Shown: positions 42,455 to 51,108, numbered from the stretch's first letter. The stretch: DNA of 64,000 nucleotides from Paraburkholderia caribensis (GCF_002902945.1 NZ_CP026102.1:2108001-2172000), one strand, 5' to 3'. Notes: generated from the letters alone by a model not told the origin. Made by a program: numbers and translations.

Positions 42455-44854
42455 TCAGTCGCCATACGGTATCCAGATGTTCTTGACTTGTGTTGCATGG
42501 CGCAGAAACGCCGGGCCTTCGCTCGATGTGTCGAACCAGTCGAACGCACGGCCATGGTCGACGAACGTGCGCTTCAGGTTGCCCACCGACTCGCGTTCGG
42601 CAAGCGCCGAATCTTTCGCGGAGCCGAAGCACCACAGCGCATCGACATCGTCGTGCTTCGCGAGCGCCGGCAGCAGCGCATCGCGTTCGCCCGTCACAAT
42701 GTTGAGCACGCCCGCGGGCACGTCCGACGTCTCCACAATCTGATAGAAGTCGGTCACTGTAAGCGGACTCGACGAACTCGGCAAGGCAACCACACGATTT
42801 CCCATCGCGAGCGCAGGGGCAATCAGCGAAATGAAAGACAGCAACGGCGCTTCATCCGGGCACGCAATGCCGATCACGCCGAGCGGCTCGTTCATCGCGA
42901 GCGCGACGCCGCGCAGCGGCGGCGCATGCACCGCGCCGTCGAATTTGTCGGCCCACGCGGCATACGTGAAGAGCCGCGTCACCGACGCATCCACTTCGCG
43001 GCGCGCTTGCGCAACGCTAGCGCCCGTTCGCTTCACCAGTTGATGCACGAATTCATGCGCGCGCACCGCAAGATTTTCAGCGAGGTAATAGATCACCTGT
43101 GCGCGGTTGTGCGCGGTGGCCTGCGACCACTTCTGCGCGCCACGCGCCGCCGCGACGGCATTGCGGATGTCCTTGCGATTGCCCTCGCCCACTTCGCCGA
43201 CGAGCGCGCCATCGGCGCCGTAGACGGGCAGCGTGTAGCCGCTGTCCGGCCGCGCCTGCTTGCCGCCGATAAAGAGCTTGGCCGTGCGGTCGATCGCCAG
43301 CACATCGGCCGTTTGTTCAAACTCATGCGCTTGCGCCGACACCTCCGTCACGCGATGCACCGGGCGACGCTCACCGAGCGCGAGCCATGCCTTCGGCTTC
43401 ACATATTCGTAGATGCCTTCGCGGCCGCCTTCGCGTCCGTAGCCCGACTCGCGATAGCCGCCGAAGCCGACGGCCGCGTCGAACAGGTTCGTCGCGTTGA
43501 CCCACACCACGCCGCACGCGAGGCGCGGCGCGATATCGAGCGCGCGGCCGATCGTCTCGCTCCAGATGCTTGCGGCGAGTCCGTAGCGCGTGTTGTTCGC
43601 GAGCGCGACGGCTTCGTCGGGCGTGCGGAACGTCATCGTCACGAGCACGGGGCCGAAGATTTCTTCCTGCGCCAGCGTCGAGGCGGGCGCGACGCCCGTG
43701 ACGAGCGTCGGCGGATAGAAGCAGCCGCCCGCGGGCACCGTGGTTTGCGTCGACTGATAGATTTCGCAACCTTCCAGACGGCCCGCTTCGACCAGTGAGT
43801 CAATGCGCTCCAGTTGCACCTTATCGACAATCGCGCCGATATCGATGCTCTTGTCGAGCGACGGGCCGACGCGCAGCGTCGCCATGCGGCGCTTGAGCTT
43901 GTCGATGAAGCGCGCAGCGACGCCTTCCTGCACGAGCAGACGCGAGCCCGCGCAGCACACCTGCCCCTGGTTGAACCAGATCGCGTCGACCACGCCTTCG
44001 ACAGCACCGTCGAGATCGGCATCGTCGAACACGATGAACGGCGACTTGCCGCCCAATTCCAGCGTCAATGACTTGCCCGTGCCCGCCGTTGCCGCGCGGA
44101 TCAGGCGGCCCACTTCCGTCGAGCCCGTGAACGCGATCTTGTCGACGCCCGCATGTTCGACCAGCGCGGCGCCCGTGCGTCCGTCCCCCGTCACCACGTT
44201 CAGCACGCCCTTCGGCAAGCCCGCGCGGTGCGCGAGTTCGGCGAACAGCAGCGCCGTCAGCGGCGTGTATTCGGCCGGCTTCAGCACGACGCAATTGCCC
44301 GTGGCGATAGCGGGCGCGATCTTCCATGCGAGCATCAGCAGCGGGAAATTCCACGGCACGATCTGGCCGATCACGCCGAGCGGCGCGAAGTCCTTGAACT
44401 CGCTGTCCTGCAGTTGCGCCCAGCCCGCGTGATGCAGAAAGTGCCTTGCTACCAGAGGGATATCGATGTCGCGCGTTTCGCGTATCGGCTTGCCGTTGTC
44501 GAGCGCTTCGAGCACGGCGAACAGGCGGCTGTGACGCTGCACCATTCGCGACAGCGCATACAGATGACGCGCGCGGCCCGCGCCGCCCAGCGCGAGCCAG
44601 CCCGGCTGAGCGGCCCGCGCAGCGGCAACGGCGGCGTCCACATCCGCTGCGTCGCCTTGCGCGATGTGCGCGAGCAACCCGCCAGTGGCCGGTTCGTGCG
44701 ACGCGAAACGCTCGCCTGCTGCGGGCGCGCGCCATCCGCCGTCGACGAAATGGCCAAATGTCGCGTCATGCTGCGCAAGCCAGGCGCGCGCAGGCTGATC
44801 GTCCTCGGGTGCGGGACCGTACTCCATTGATGAAAAATACTCGGCTACGCTCAT
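42455..44854 (-). CDS. Two-domain aldehyde dehydrogenase of ALDH16 type
   Basis: A 799-residue protein. Residues 1-480 form a full ALDH: VIGQIVPWNFPLLMLAWKIA, FTGSTEVGR, catalytic Glu in TLELGGKSPFIVF, catalytic Cys in NQGQVCCAGSR, and PRLACGVVWVN. Residues about 510-799 repeat the N-terminal ALDH half (KLFIGGKQARPDSGYTLPVY, EPLGVIGIACPDEAPLLSFI, GVLNIVTGERDALLPALAKH) but lack the catalytic Cys region. This is the ALDH16 plan. In this operon it probably oxidises acetaldehyde or glyceraldehyde-derived aldehyde released by DeoC. Start 44854 (ATG) is preferred over TTG 44875, which overlaps deoC. Confidence 0.88.
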   Translation of the reverse strand: MSVAEYFSSMEYGPAPEDDQPARAWLAQHDATFGHFVDGGWRAPAAGERFASHEPATGGLLAHIAQGDAADVDAAVAAARAAQPGWLALGGAGRARHLYALSRMVQRHSRLFAVLEALDNGKPIRETRDIDIPLVARHFLHHAGWAQLQDSEFKDFAPLGVIGQIVPWNFPLLMLAWKIAPAIATGNCVVLKPAEYTPLTALLFAELAHRAGLPKGVLNVVTGDGRTGAALVEHAGVDKIAFTGSTEVGRLIRAATAGTGKSLTLELGGKSPFIVFDDADLDGAVEGVVDAIWFNQGQVCCAGSRLLVQEGVAARFIDKLKRRMATLRVGPSLDKSIDIGAIVDKVQLERIDSLVEAGRLEGCEIYQSTQTTVPAGGCFYPPTLVTGVAPASTLAQEEIFGPVLVTMTFRTPDEAVALANNTRYGLAASIWSETIGRALDIAPRLACGVVWVNATNLFDAAVGFGGYRESGYGREGGREGIYEYVKPKAWLALGERRPVHRVTEVSAQAHEFEQTADVLAIDRTAKLFIGGKQARPDSGYTLPVYGADGALVGEVGEGNRKDIRNAVAAARGAQKWSQATAHNRAQVIYYLAENLAVRAHEFVHQLVKRTGASVAQARREVDASVTRLFTYAAWADKFDGAVHAPPLRGVALAMNEPLGVIGIACPDEAPLLSFISLIAPALAMGNRVVALPSSSSPLTVTDFYQIVETSDVPAGVLNIVTGERDALLPALAKHDDVDALWCFGSAKDSALAERESVGNLKRTFVDHGRAFDWFDTSSEGPAFLRHATQVKNIWIPYGD

Positions 44855-44867
44855 GGGATCGATCTGC

Positions 44868-45884
44868 TCAGGCAACAGGGTGGCGGTTGAAGGCGGAATA
44901 GCGGCCAGTCGCGTAATGCTCGAGCTGGCGTTCGATATCGGCGAGAAGACTGGAAGCGCCGAAGCGGAACAGTTCGGGTTCGAGCCACGCGCGGCCCAGT
45001 TCTTCTTTCATCAGGATCTGATACAGCAGCGCCGTCTTGGCGTTCGACACGCCGCCCGCCGGCTTGAAGCCAATCAGGATGCCCGTGCGCGCCTGGTATT
45101 CGCGGATCATGCGCGCCATCACGAGCGACACGTCGAGCGTCGCGTTGACACCCTCCTTGCCCGTCGACGTCTTGATGAAATCGGCGCCCGCCATCATGCA
45201 GATCATCGATGCCCGCGCAACGTTCGACAGCGTCTGGATATCGCCCGTCGCGAGAATCGCTTTCAGATGCGCTTCGCCGCATGCGGCGCGGAACTCGCGC
45301 ACTTCGTCGTACAGCGCCTGCCAGTTGCCTGTCAGCACGTGCTCGCGCGTGACGACGATGTCGATTTCCCGAGCACCGTCAGCCACCGATGCCTCGATTT
45401 CCTTCAGCTTCAGCGGATGCGGAATCAGGCCCGCCGGAAAACCCGTCGATACCGCCGCAACAGGAATGCCGCTGCCCGATAGCGCATCGACGGCAGCCGC
45501 GACGTAGCGGTGATACACGCACACGGCGCCCGTCGTGATGGTATGCGGCGGCACGCCGAGCGCCGCCAGAATGTCGGCGCGCACCGGCTGTCTCGCTTTC
45601 GCGCACAGACGCCGCACGCGGCCTTCCGTGTCGTCGCCGTTGAGCGTCGTGAGGTCGATGCAGGTGACGGCTTTCAGCAGCCATGCGGCCTGCGCATCTT
45701 TCTTGACGGTGCGGCGGGTGCCGAGCGTCGCCGTGCGCCGCTCGACAGCCGACTGGTTGACGCGCAACCCGTCGAGCCACGCGAGATCGAAAGGCACGCC
45801 CGGGTTACGGGCGGGATGAACGTGGGCCGCGCGCCGCAGCGCGACGACCGACGAGGACTGGGTAGGAGCTTCAGGCATGGACAT
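44868..45884 (-). CDS. deoC: Deoxyribose-phosphate aldolase
   Basis: A 338-residue class I aldolase barrel. Schiff-base Lys in ADFIKTSTGKEG, second Lys in GILIGFKPAGGVSNAKTA, and the early strand TCIDLTTLNGDDTEGRVRRL with Asp. It splits 2-deoxyribose-5-phosphate into acetaldehyde and glyceraldehyde-3-phosphate. It is longer than E. coli DeoC by an N-terminal extension of about 70 residues, as in long bacterial/eukaryotic forms. First gene of the operon. Start 45884 or 45878 (two close ATGs). Confidence 0.9.
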   Translation of the reverse strand: MSMPEAPTQSSSVVALRRAAHVHPARNPGVPFDLAWLDGLRVNQSAVERRTATLGTRRTVKKDAQAAWLLKAVTCIDLTTLNGDDTEGRVRRLCAKARQPVRADILAALGVPPHTITTGAVCVYHRYVAAAVDALSGSGIPVAAVSTGFPAGLIPHPLKLKEIEASVADGAREIDIVVTREHVLTGNWQALYDEVREFRAACGEAHLKAILATGDIQTLSNVARASMICMMAGADFIKTSTGKEGVNATLDVSLVMARMIREYQARTGILIGFKPAGGVSNAKTALLYQILMKEELGRAWLEPELFRFGASSLLADIERQLEHYATGRYSAFNRHPVA

Positions 45885-45965
45885 CCGCAAGTTTGTGCAA
45901 TGCACCGCAACGGCTGATGGTTTATTTGCATGCATCGTACATCGCTTGAGAGGATTCTAACAAGC

Positions 45966-45982
45966 TTCGTTACGATCGTTTC
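45966..45982. promoter_or_regulatory. Candidate DeoR-type site upstream of deoC
   Basis: TTCGTTACGATCGTTTC lies about 85-100 bp before the deoC start. It resembles the reverse complement of the tandem motif before the DeoR gene (TTCGTTCGATTTC at 34486-34498) apart from short insertions. Shared binding by the DeoR protein is suggested but weak. Confidence 0.25.
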
Positions 45983-46180
45983 CAGCACTCACGAACGCGG
46001 CAGGCCCGGCGCACACGTGCGAAAGTCTTGTCCAGTAAGGCTTTGTTCGTAGCCGGCAGCGCGCATCGGTGTTTTCACCAGGGTGTGACGGGAGGTGACC
46101 GGGGTAAGCGGCGTCACAACCGTTGGAACGGCGCTTGCGGCAAGCCGTCAGGGTCGGGGTGACGGGCGGGGGACACGCAC

Positions 46181-46963
46181 ATGAACGTGAAGATCGGTAT
46201 TTCGGGTTGGCGCTACGATGGCTGGCGCGGCGTGTTCTATCCGCAGGGACTGGCGCACAGGCGCGAACTCGAATTCGCGTCGCGCGCCGTCGACACCATC
46301 GAGATCAACGGCTCGCACTACTCGCTGCAAAGCATCGGCAGTTATCTGTCGTGGTATGAGGCGACGCCCGACGGCTTCACGTTCAGCGTCAAAGGCCCTC
46401 GTTATCTCACGCACATGCTGCGCTTTCGCGACGAGACCGCACTGCCGGCGATCGCAAACTTCTTTGCGTCCGGCGTATTGGCGCTACGCGACAAGCTCGG
46501 CCCCTTCCTCTGGCAGTTTCCACCGAACTTTCCATTCGAGCCCGACCTGTTCGAACGATTCCTCGCGCTGCTGCCGCAAGACTTCGATTCCGCCGCGAAA
46601 CTCGCGCTTCAGCACGATGGCCGCGTGAAACAGCCGTGGTTCGCGGTGGAAACGAACAGGCGCTTGCGGCACGCAGTCGAAATCCGTCATCCGAGCTTTT
46701 GCGTGCCGGAATTCGTCGCGTTGCTTCGCAAGCACAAGGCGGCGCTCGTCGTGTCGGACGCCGTCGCGGGCTGGCCCTATGGCGAGGACGTGACGAGCGA
46801 CTTCATTTACATGCGCCTGCACGGCAGCGAAACGTTGTACGGCGGCGCGTACACCAACGCGGCGCTCGACCGCTTCGCCGCCCGTGTCGACGCATGGGCA
46901 CGCGGTAGCGAACCGCGCGACGCGGTGCGCTTCGATCGTCGCGCCGCCGCGCCGCTCGCGTGA
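46181..46963 (+). CDS. DUF72 family protein, C-terminus lost by frameshift
   Basis: A 260-residue frame matching DUF72 (TIM-barrel-like, function unknown): IGISGWRYDGWRGVFYP, EINGSHYSLQSIGSYLSWYE, KGPRYLTHMLRF, LGPFLWQFPPNF, AVEIRHPSF, YMRLHGSETLYGG. It stops at DRRAAAPLA, before the usual RDVYVYFDND ending. That ending (SRDVFVYFDNDKKVEAPFDA) follows at once in another frame, so one extra base, or two missing, in the GC-rich run near 46935-46963 has displaced it. This is either a true mutation or a sequencing error. The ATG follows a purine-rich GCGGGGGAC. Confidence 0.85.
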   Translation: MNVKIGISGWRYDGWRGVFYPQGLAHRRELEFASRAVDTIEINGSHYSLQSIGSYLSWYEATPDGFTFSVKGPRYLTHMLRFRDETALPAIANFFASGVLALRDKLGPFLWQFPPNFPFEPDLFERFLALLPQDFDSAAKLALQHDGRVKQPWFAVETNRRLRHAVEIRHPSFCVPEFVALLRKHKAALVVSDAVAGWPYGEDVTSDFIYMRLHGSETLYGGAYTNAALDRFAARVDAWARGSEPRDAVRFDRRAAAPLA

Positions 46964-47069
46964 CGTATTCGTCTATTTCGACAATGACAAGAAAGTGGAA
47001 GCGCCTTTTGATGCGGCGCGGCTCAAGACACGTCTCGAGCAGATGAAAAAAACGGGACGCGCCGCATGA
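46955..47069 (+). pseudogene. Out-of-frame C-terminal remainder of the DUF72 gene
   Basis: In the frame shifted by one base, codons encode SRDVFVYFDNDKKVEAPFDA and then AARLKTRLEQMKKTGRAA with a stop at 47069. This is the normal DUF72 C-terminus. Reading through would give a protein of about 295 residues. Confidence 0.75.
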
Positions 47070-47083
47070 ATCCACCGATATGA

Positions 47084-47117
47084 GGCCGCCTGACCTCATT
47101 TCAAGGCGCCGTTTTTT
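47084..47117 (+). terminator. Probable rho-independent terminator after the DUF72 gene
   Basis: An imperfect stem GGCCGCCT/AGGCGCC with one bulged C and a 12-nt loop is followed by GTTTTTT. Confidence 0.5.
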
Positions 47118-47129
47118 GCAGAAATTGCA

Positions 47130-47158
47130 CTTGAAAGTTTGCGCAGGCTTCCTATCTA
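47130..47158 (+). promoter_or_regulatory. Candidate sigma-32 heat-shock promoter
   Basis: CTTGAAA at 47130-47136 is the sigma-32 -35 consensus, and after 14 bp CCTATCTA (47151-47158) matches the -10 consensus CCCCATNTA at most positions. It precedes two small heat-shock genes by about 130 bp. Confidence 0.6.
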
Positions 47159-47286
47159 TCGAGTCACCAGGGCAGCCGCTGCATCGACATGACGGCGCTG
47201 CGTGTATCCATTCGTTCGTCGCGGCATGACAGGCAAACCGGCACACTCAGGCCGGCGCGCCTCGCCGCTCAGAGGAGAGAGCGACC

Positions 47287-47727
47287 ATGAGTGACTTGTA
47301 CTTCGGAACCGATGTGTTCAACGAACTCGACCGCTTGCAGCGGCACATGTCGAGCGTGTTCAACGGCTTCCCTTCGAGCCTGCGTTCGAGCCGCGCCGGC
47401 ACATTCCCGAGCCTCAACATCGGCACGACCGACGAAGCCATCGAGATCGTCGCGTTCGCACCCGGCATCGATCCGTCGAAGCTGGAACTGTCGATCGACA
47501 AGGGCTTGCTGACCATCGCAGGCGAGCGCGCGGCGGCACGCCCGGCGCAGGAAGAAGGCGCGCGGGCCTATGCACAGGAACGCTTCAACGGCGCGTTCCG
47601 CCGTGTCGTCGAACTGCCGCAACAGGCCGATCCCGACAATGTGCAGGCACGTTATGTAGACGGTTGTCTGCTGATCACGGTCGGCAAGCGCGAAGCGTCG
47701 AAGCCGCGCGCAATCACGGTTCAATAA
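47287..47727 (+). CDS. Hsp20/alpha-crystallin small heat-shock protein (first of pair)
   Basis: A 146-residue protein. The alpha-crystallin domain covers about 40-135 (LNIGTTDEAIEIVAFAPGID, ARAYAQERFNGAFRRVVELP, VDGCLLITVGKR) and a C-terminal I-x-V-type motif is AITVQ. It binds unfolding proteins without ATP. CAGAGGAGAGAGCGACC precedes the ATG. It is separated from the second Hsp20 gene by 16 bp; both lie behind a sigma-32-like promoter. Confidence 0.92.
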   Translation: MSDLYFGTDVFNELDRLQRHMSSVFNGFPSSLRSSRAGTFPSLNIGTTDEAIEIVAFAPGIDPSKLELSIDKGLLTIAGERAAARPAQEEGARAYAQERFNGAFRRVVELPQQADPDNVQARYVDGCLLITVGKREASKPRAITVQ

Positions 47728-47743
47728 GGGCGAGGAAAAGATC

Positions 47744-48151
47744 ATGAGCGACAATACTCAAATGACCCAGCGCGACGAGAGCGCGGTAAGCCGCAACGGC
47801 GCGCGCCAGCAGGAACGCCGCGTCACGCTGACGCCGCCCGTCGATATCGTCGAGGACAGCAAGGCGGTGACGCTATGGGCGGATCTGCCCGGCGTATCGA
47901 AGGACAAGCTCGACATCCGCGTGCACGACGGCAGCCTGACCATCGAAGGCGAATCCGTGGTCCCGGCGGCATCGAATGTGCGGCTCTCGCATGCGGAAGT
48001 GCGCGCGCCCTTCTTCGCGCGGCGCTTTTCGATCAGCGACGACTTCGACACGTCGAAGATCGAAGCCAATCTGAAAGACGGCGTACTGAAGCTCGTCATT
48101 CCGCGCCGCGAACAGGCGCAGCCGCGGCGAATCGAAGTGAAACTCGGCTAA
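47744..48151 (+). CDS. Hsp20/alpha-crystallin small heat-shock protein (second of pair)
   Basis: A 135-residue protein: LTPPVDIVEDSKAVTLWADL, PGVSKDKLDIRVHDGSLTIE, FFARRFSISDDFDTSKIEAN, LKDGVLKLVIPR, C-terminal RRIEVKLG. It differs enough from the first copy that the two could form mixed oligomers, as IbpA/IbpB-type pairs do. GGGCGAGGAAAAGATC precedes the ATG. A strong bidirectional terminator follows. Confidence 0.92.
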   Translation: MSDNTQMTQRDESAVSRNGARQQERRVTLTPPVDIVEDSKAVTLWADLPGVSKDKLDIRVHDGSLTIEGESVVPAASNVRLSHAEVRAPFFARRFSISDDFDTSKIEANLKDGVLKLVIPRREQAQPRRIEVKLG

Positions 48152-48167
48152 GCGTTTCATCGATGTG

Positions 48168-48205
48168 AAAAAGGAGCACCCGACATTGCGGCGTGCTCCT
48201 TTTTT
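48168..48205. terminator. Bidirectional rho-independent terminator
   Basis: A 12-bp perfect stem AAAAAGGAGCAC (48168-48179) pairs with GTGCTCCTTTTT (48193-48204), with a 13-nt loop. T-runs exist on both strands, so it ends both the hsp20 pair and the convergent TPR gene. Confidence 0.88.
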
Positions 48206-48232
48206 GTCTGCGTGCAACGAACCAGCGGCGCG

Positions 48233-49795
48233 CTATGCCGGTCGATTCAGCGCGGATCGCAAGCTCGCGATCACGTCGCTCCAGTCGTTGCGCTTCGACT
48301 GACGGAACAGGCGCATGTGCGGATACCACGGACTGTCGTCGCGCTTCAGTTGCCAGCGCCAGTCGGGTGTGAACGGCAACGCGATCCACACGGGCTTGCC
48401 GAGTGCGCCCGCAACATGTGCAACGGCTGTGTCGACGGCGATCACGAGATCGAGTTGCGCGATCAGCGCGGCTGTCTCGGCGAAACTCGTCAACCGGTCG
48501 GACACATCGCGCAACACGCCGCGCGCCACGTTTGCATCGAGACACGCGCGATCGCTCTCGCGCACATCCTTCACCAGCGACACGAACTGCGCGTTCGCAT
48601 CGAACAGCGGCATGCACTGCGCGAGCGGAATCGACCGGTTGCGGTCGTTCAGATGCGTGCGGCTGCCCGACCATACGATACCCACGCGCGGCCTTGCATC
48701 GTCTTGCGCGAATACGTCAGCCCATTGCCCGGCCAGTTGCGAATCAGCATGAATGTAGGGGCTTTCCGTGGCCAGATCGGCTTCGCGTAGCTTCAGCGCG
48801 AACGCGAGACTGAGCATCGGGATATGGTAGTCGAACGCGGGCAACGGCGCGCTTTCGCCGATCACTTCAGCCGCGCCGGGATAGCCGCGCAACAGCGGCA
48901 GCAACGCATCCTGAACCCGCACGATAACGCGCGCACCCATCGCACCCAGACGCCCGACGAAACGGATGAACTGCACCGTGTCGCCGAAACCCTGCTCGCC
49001 ATGCACGAACACCGTCTTGCCATTGAGCGGCTGCTTGCCCGTCCACAGCGTCGTGTCGGGCAAACCGTGACGCATCGTGCCGTCGAGCCAGCGCCATTCG
49101 TATTCGCGCCAGCCGTGCTCGAACTCGCCTAGCAGCAGATTGGTCTGGGCGCGATTGGTGCGGGCGCCGGCGTCGTTCGCATCGATCGACACGGCCTTCC
49201 TGAACTGCTGCAACGCTTCGTCGAAACGATGCAGATCGCGCAACGCGACGCCCAGATTCACGTATGCGCGCACGAAATTGGGCTTCAACGCAATCGCCTG
49301 GCGATACGCGGCGAGTTCTTCGTCATAGCGCTCCATCTGCCCGAGCAGCGTGCCACGGTTGTAGTGCACTTCGGCCGATTGCGGATAGCGCTGGGCGAGG
49401 CGCGCGAGACGTTGCAGCGCGCGTTCGTGCTCGCCCGTCGCAACGAGCGACATCGCCGCGCCATGCAGCGATTCGGCGTGATCGGGATATGCGGCAAGCA
49501 CGCGCTCGTAGAGCGCGATGGCGTCGGCATGACGCCCCGCGAGCTGACAGATATGCGCGGCAAAATGAAGCTGCTGCGGGTTCGTCGAAGCTGGCCGCGC
49601 GGCGCGCGTCGCGTAATCGGCGGCGCGCGCGTAATCGCCCTGCTTCGCCGCGACGTAGCCGAGCGCTTCGAGTGTTTCGTTGTGGTCTGGATCGATCGAC
49701 AGAATGCCGTGCAGCAGCGCTGCCGCTTCGTCGTATTGGCCAGCGGTGAACTTCTGCTGCGCGTCAGCGAGGCTTTGGGCGATATCGTGATTCAT
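48233..49795 (-). CDS. TPR protein with C-terminal glycosyltransferase-9-like domain
   Basis: A 520-residue protein. About six TPR repeats fill residues 1-235 (DEAAALLHGILSIDPDHNET, YNRGTLLGQMERYDEELAAY, AYVNLGVALRDLHRFDEALQ). A GT-B-like half follows (HGEQGFGDTVQFIRFVGRLG, RPRVGIVWSGSRTHLNDRNR, LDLVIAVDTAVAHVAGALGK, PDWRW), typical of TPR/GT9 proteins linked to protein or polysaccharide glycosylation. The acceptor is unknown. No ribosome site is obvious. It is monocistronic. Confidence 0.85.
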   Translation of the reverse strand: MNHDIAQSLADAQQKFTAGQYDEAAALLHGILSIDPDHNETLEALGYVAAKQGDYARAADYATRAARPASTNPQQLHFAAHICQLAGRHADAIALYERVLAAYPDHAESLHGAAMSLVATGEHERALQRLARLAQRYPQSAEVHYNRGTLLGQMERYDEELAAYRQAIALKPNFVRAYVNLGVALRDLHRFDEALQQFRKAVSIDANDAGARTNRAQTNLLLGEFEHGWREYEWRWLDGTMRHGLPDTTLWTGKQPLNGKTVFVHGEQGFGDTVQFIRFVGRLGAMGARVIVRVQDALLPLLRGYPGAAEVIGESAPLPAFDYHIPMLSLAFALKLREADLATESPYIHADSQLAGQWADVFAQDDARPRVGIVWSGSRTHLNDRNRSIPLAQCMPLFDANAQFVSLVKDVRESDRACLDANVARGVLRDVSDRLTSFAETAALIAQLDLVIAVDTAVAHVAGALGKPVWIALPFTPDWRWQLKRDDSPWYPHMRLFRQSKRNDWSDVIASLRSALNRPA

Positions 49796-49921
49796 GATGC
49801 AGCGGTTCGGCGCAACGCCGCGTCGCGCCCGGGGACGAAGAGGTCGATTGTACGCGAGCCCCTCGCCTTGCCTTGGCTTTAGCGTCTTTCCGCTGCTGTC
49901 ACGCCGTAGCGTGCGGTGTCG

Positions 49922-50251
49922 TCAAACTGACACGCGGATCTTATGGTCCTTCTGCATTTCCTCGAGTTGCTTCTGCGCTTCGAGTTCTTTCTTTATCAGG
50001 TCGCGGACTTTCTGCATGACTTTTTCGCGCTCTTCCGGCGACATCTTCTTCAGGTCTTCTTCCGTGATGCCGAGCTTCGCGAGAATCATCTTTTCGATTC
50101 GTTCGCCCGTCGAGCCTTTGGTGTAATCGGTCAGTTGATCGAGCAGTTCCTTGAAGCTCGGTTTGTTGCCCGCTTGCGCGCCGGAACTGCGGGCAGCCGC
50201 GCTATTCGTGCTGCCCGTGCCGATCGTTCCGATGTTGTTCGTCGTTTGCAT
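49922..50251 (-). CDS. Conserved small hypothetical protein with charged helical C-terminus
   Basis: A 109-residue protein. Residues 1-35 are Asn/Thr/Gly/Ser-rich and probably disordered. Residues 38-109 are strongly helical and charged (FKELLDQLTDYTKGSTGERI, EKMILAKLGITEEDLKKMSP, EEREKVMQKVRDLIKKELEA). GITEEDLKKMSPEEREK recurs in proteobacterial small proteins of unknown role. Start 50251 has GGGGAACGCAAGACC upstream; the longer frame to 50380 is not needed. Confidence 0.72.
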   Translation of the reverse strand: MQTTNNIGTIGTGSTNSAAARSSGAQAGNKPSFKELLDQLTDYTKGSTGERIEKMILAKLGITEEDLKKMSPEEREKVMQKVRDLIKKELEAQKQLEEMQKDHKIRVSV

Positions 50252-50340
50252 GGTCTTGCGTTCCCCGAGGTCTTGTTGAAATTCGAATCCGACATCTGCA
50301 TTACGCTTGCGCAGGACTTTAGTCAGGACGAACAACGACG

Positions 50341-50580
50341 TCAACGGTTCGCCGCTGACATATTCGGACACAAACACCATCTGAGCCAGCCGACCAGCGC
50401 GAGCAGCATGAGCCCCGCGCCGCCGAGTACCGGCTCACGCCACGCGACGAGCGCGATGAACGTGAATGCGCGGGCGCCTGCGAGCAGCGCGAATCCGGCG
50501 ATGGCACCCGATGCCGCATCGATTGCCCCCTGGACGCGCGCATACGCATCGGCGTTCAAGCGGACGGCGGGCTCATGCAT
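50341..50580 (-). CDS. Small predicted membrane protein (79 residues)
   Basis: Two hydrophobic helices: AIAGFALLAGARAFTFIALV at about 26-46 and VLGGAGLMLLALVGWLRWCL at about 51-70, with a short polar N-terminus. ACAGGAGATCGATC precedes the ATG, which supports it. It follows the NTF2-like gene by 42 bp on the same strand and may be cotranscribed. No family was recognised. Confidence 0.6.
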   Translation of the reverse strand: MHEPAVRLNADAYARVQGAIDAASGAIAGFALLAGARAFTFIALVAWREPVLGGAGLMLLALVGWLRWCLCPNMSAANR

Positions 50581-50622
50581 GATCGATCTCCTGTCTTGGT
50601 ATGTGGGACGGCCGTTTATGCG

Positions 50623-50991
50623 TCAGGCTGCGCCGGGCGCTTCGTCGAGAAAGCCGGTGACGGACTGCAACCGGCCGCCCGGTTCGACGATGCCGAAGTC
50701 GGAGCCCTTCACGATCGAAACGCCCGAGGGCGTCAGCAATTCCCACGAGAAGCGCAGGCGATCCGCAAAGCCGTCGACTTCCGTCGTGCGGCGAAACGTG
50801 TGATGCGCAAAGCGTTCATGGACGGCGCGGATCATCGCGTCGATGCCGTCGTGCCCGTTGCCGGACAGAAGCGGATCGAGGTAAGCGGCATCGCTCGCCC
50901 AGGTCGCCGAAATCAGCTCGCGGCGGCGGCCGGCATCGGTTTCGTTCCAGGCGTCGAAGTAACGGTCGATCAGTGCGGTATGCGCGTTCAT
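50623..50991 (-). CDS. NTF2-like (SnoaL-type) fold protein
   Basis: A 122-residue cone-shaped alpha+beta domain: HTALIDRYFDAWNETDAGRR, DAAYLDPLLSGNGHDGIDAM, then strands RLRFSWELLTPSGVSIVKGS and GIVEPGGRLQSVTGFLD. NTF2-like folds serve as isomerases, hydrolases or binding domains; the substrate is unknown. AAGGAATCCCTG precedes the ATG. A 15-bp site shared with the XRE regulator's promoter lies about 103-117 bp upstream of the start. Confidence 0.82.
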   Translation of the reverse strand: MNAHTALIDRYFDAWNETDAGRRRELISATWASDAAYLDPLLSGNGHDGIDAMIRAVHERFAHHTFRRTTEVDGFADRLRFSWELLTPSGVSIVKGSDFGIVEPGGRLQSVTGFLDEAPGAA

Positions 50992-51093
50992 CAGGGATTC
51001 CTTCAGTGGGTGAATGGTCGAGAAGTCCGCCGCGTATTGCCTGTTTGCGGCGGCCTCGGACTGAAGATTCGTCGATGAACGTACGTGAGTCGA

Positions 51094-51108
51094 TTACGCG
51101 GGAGGTAA
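51094..51108 (-). promoter_or_regulatory. Candidate XRE operator, copy 1 (upstream of NTF2-like gene)
   Basis: Read on the minus strand the site is TTACCTCCCGCGTAA. It matches 12 of 15 positions of the site before the XRE gene (TTACCTCCAAGGTAA). Confidence 0.4.
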
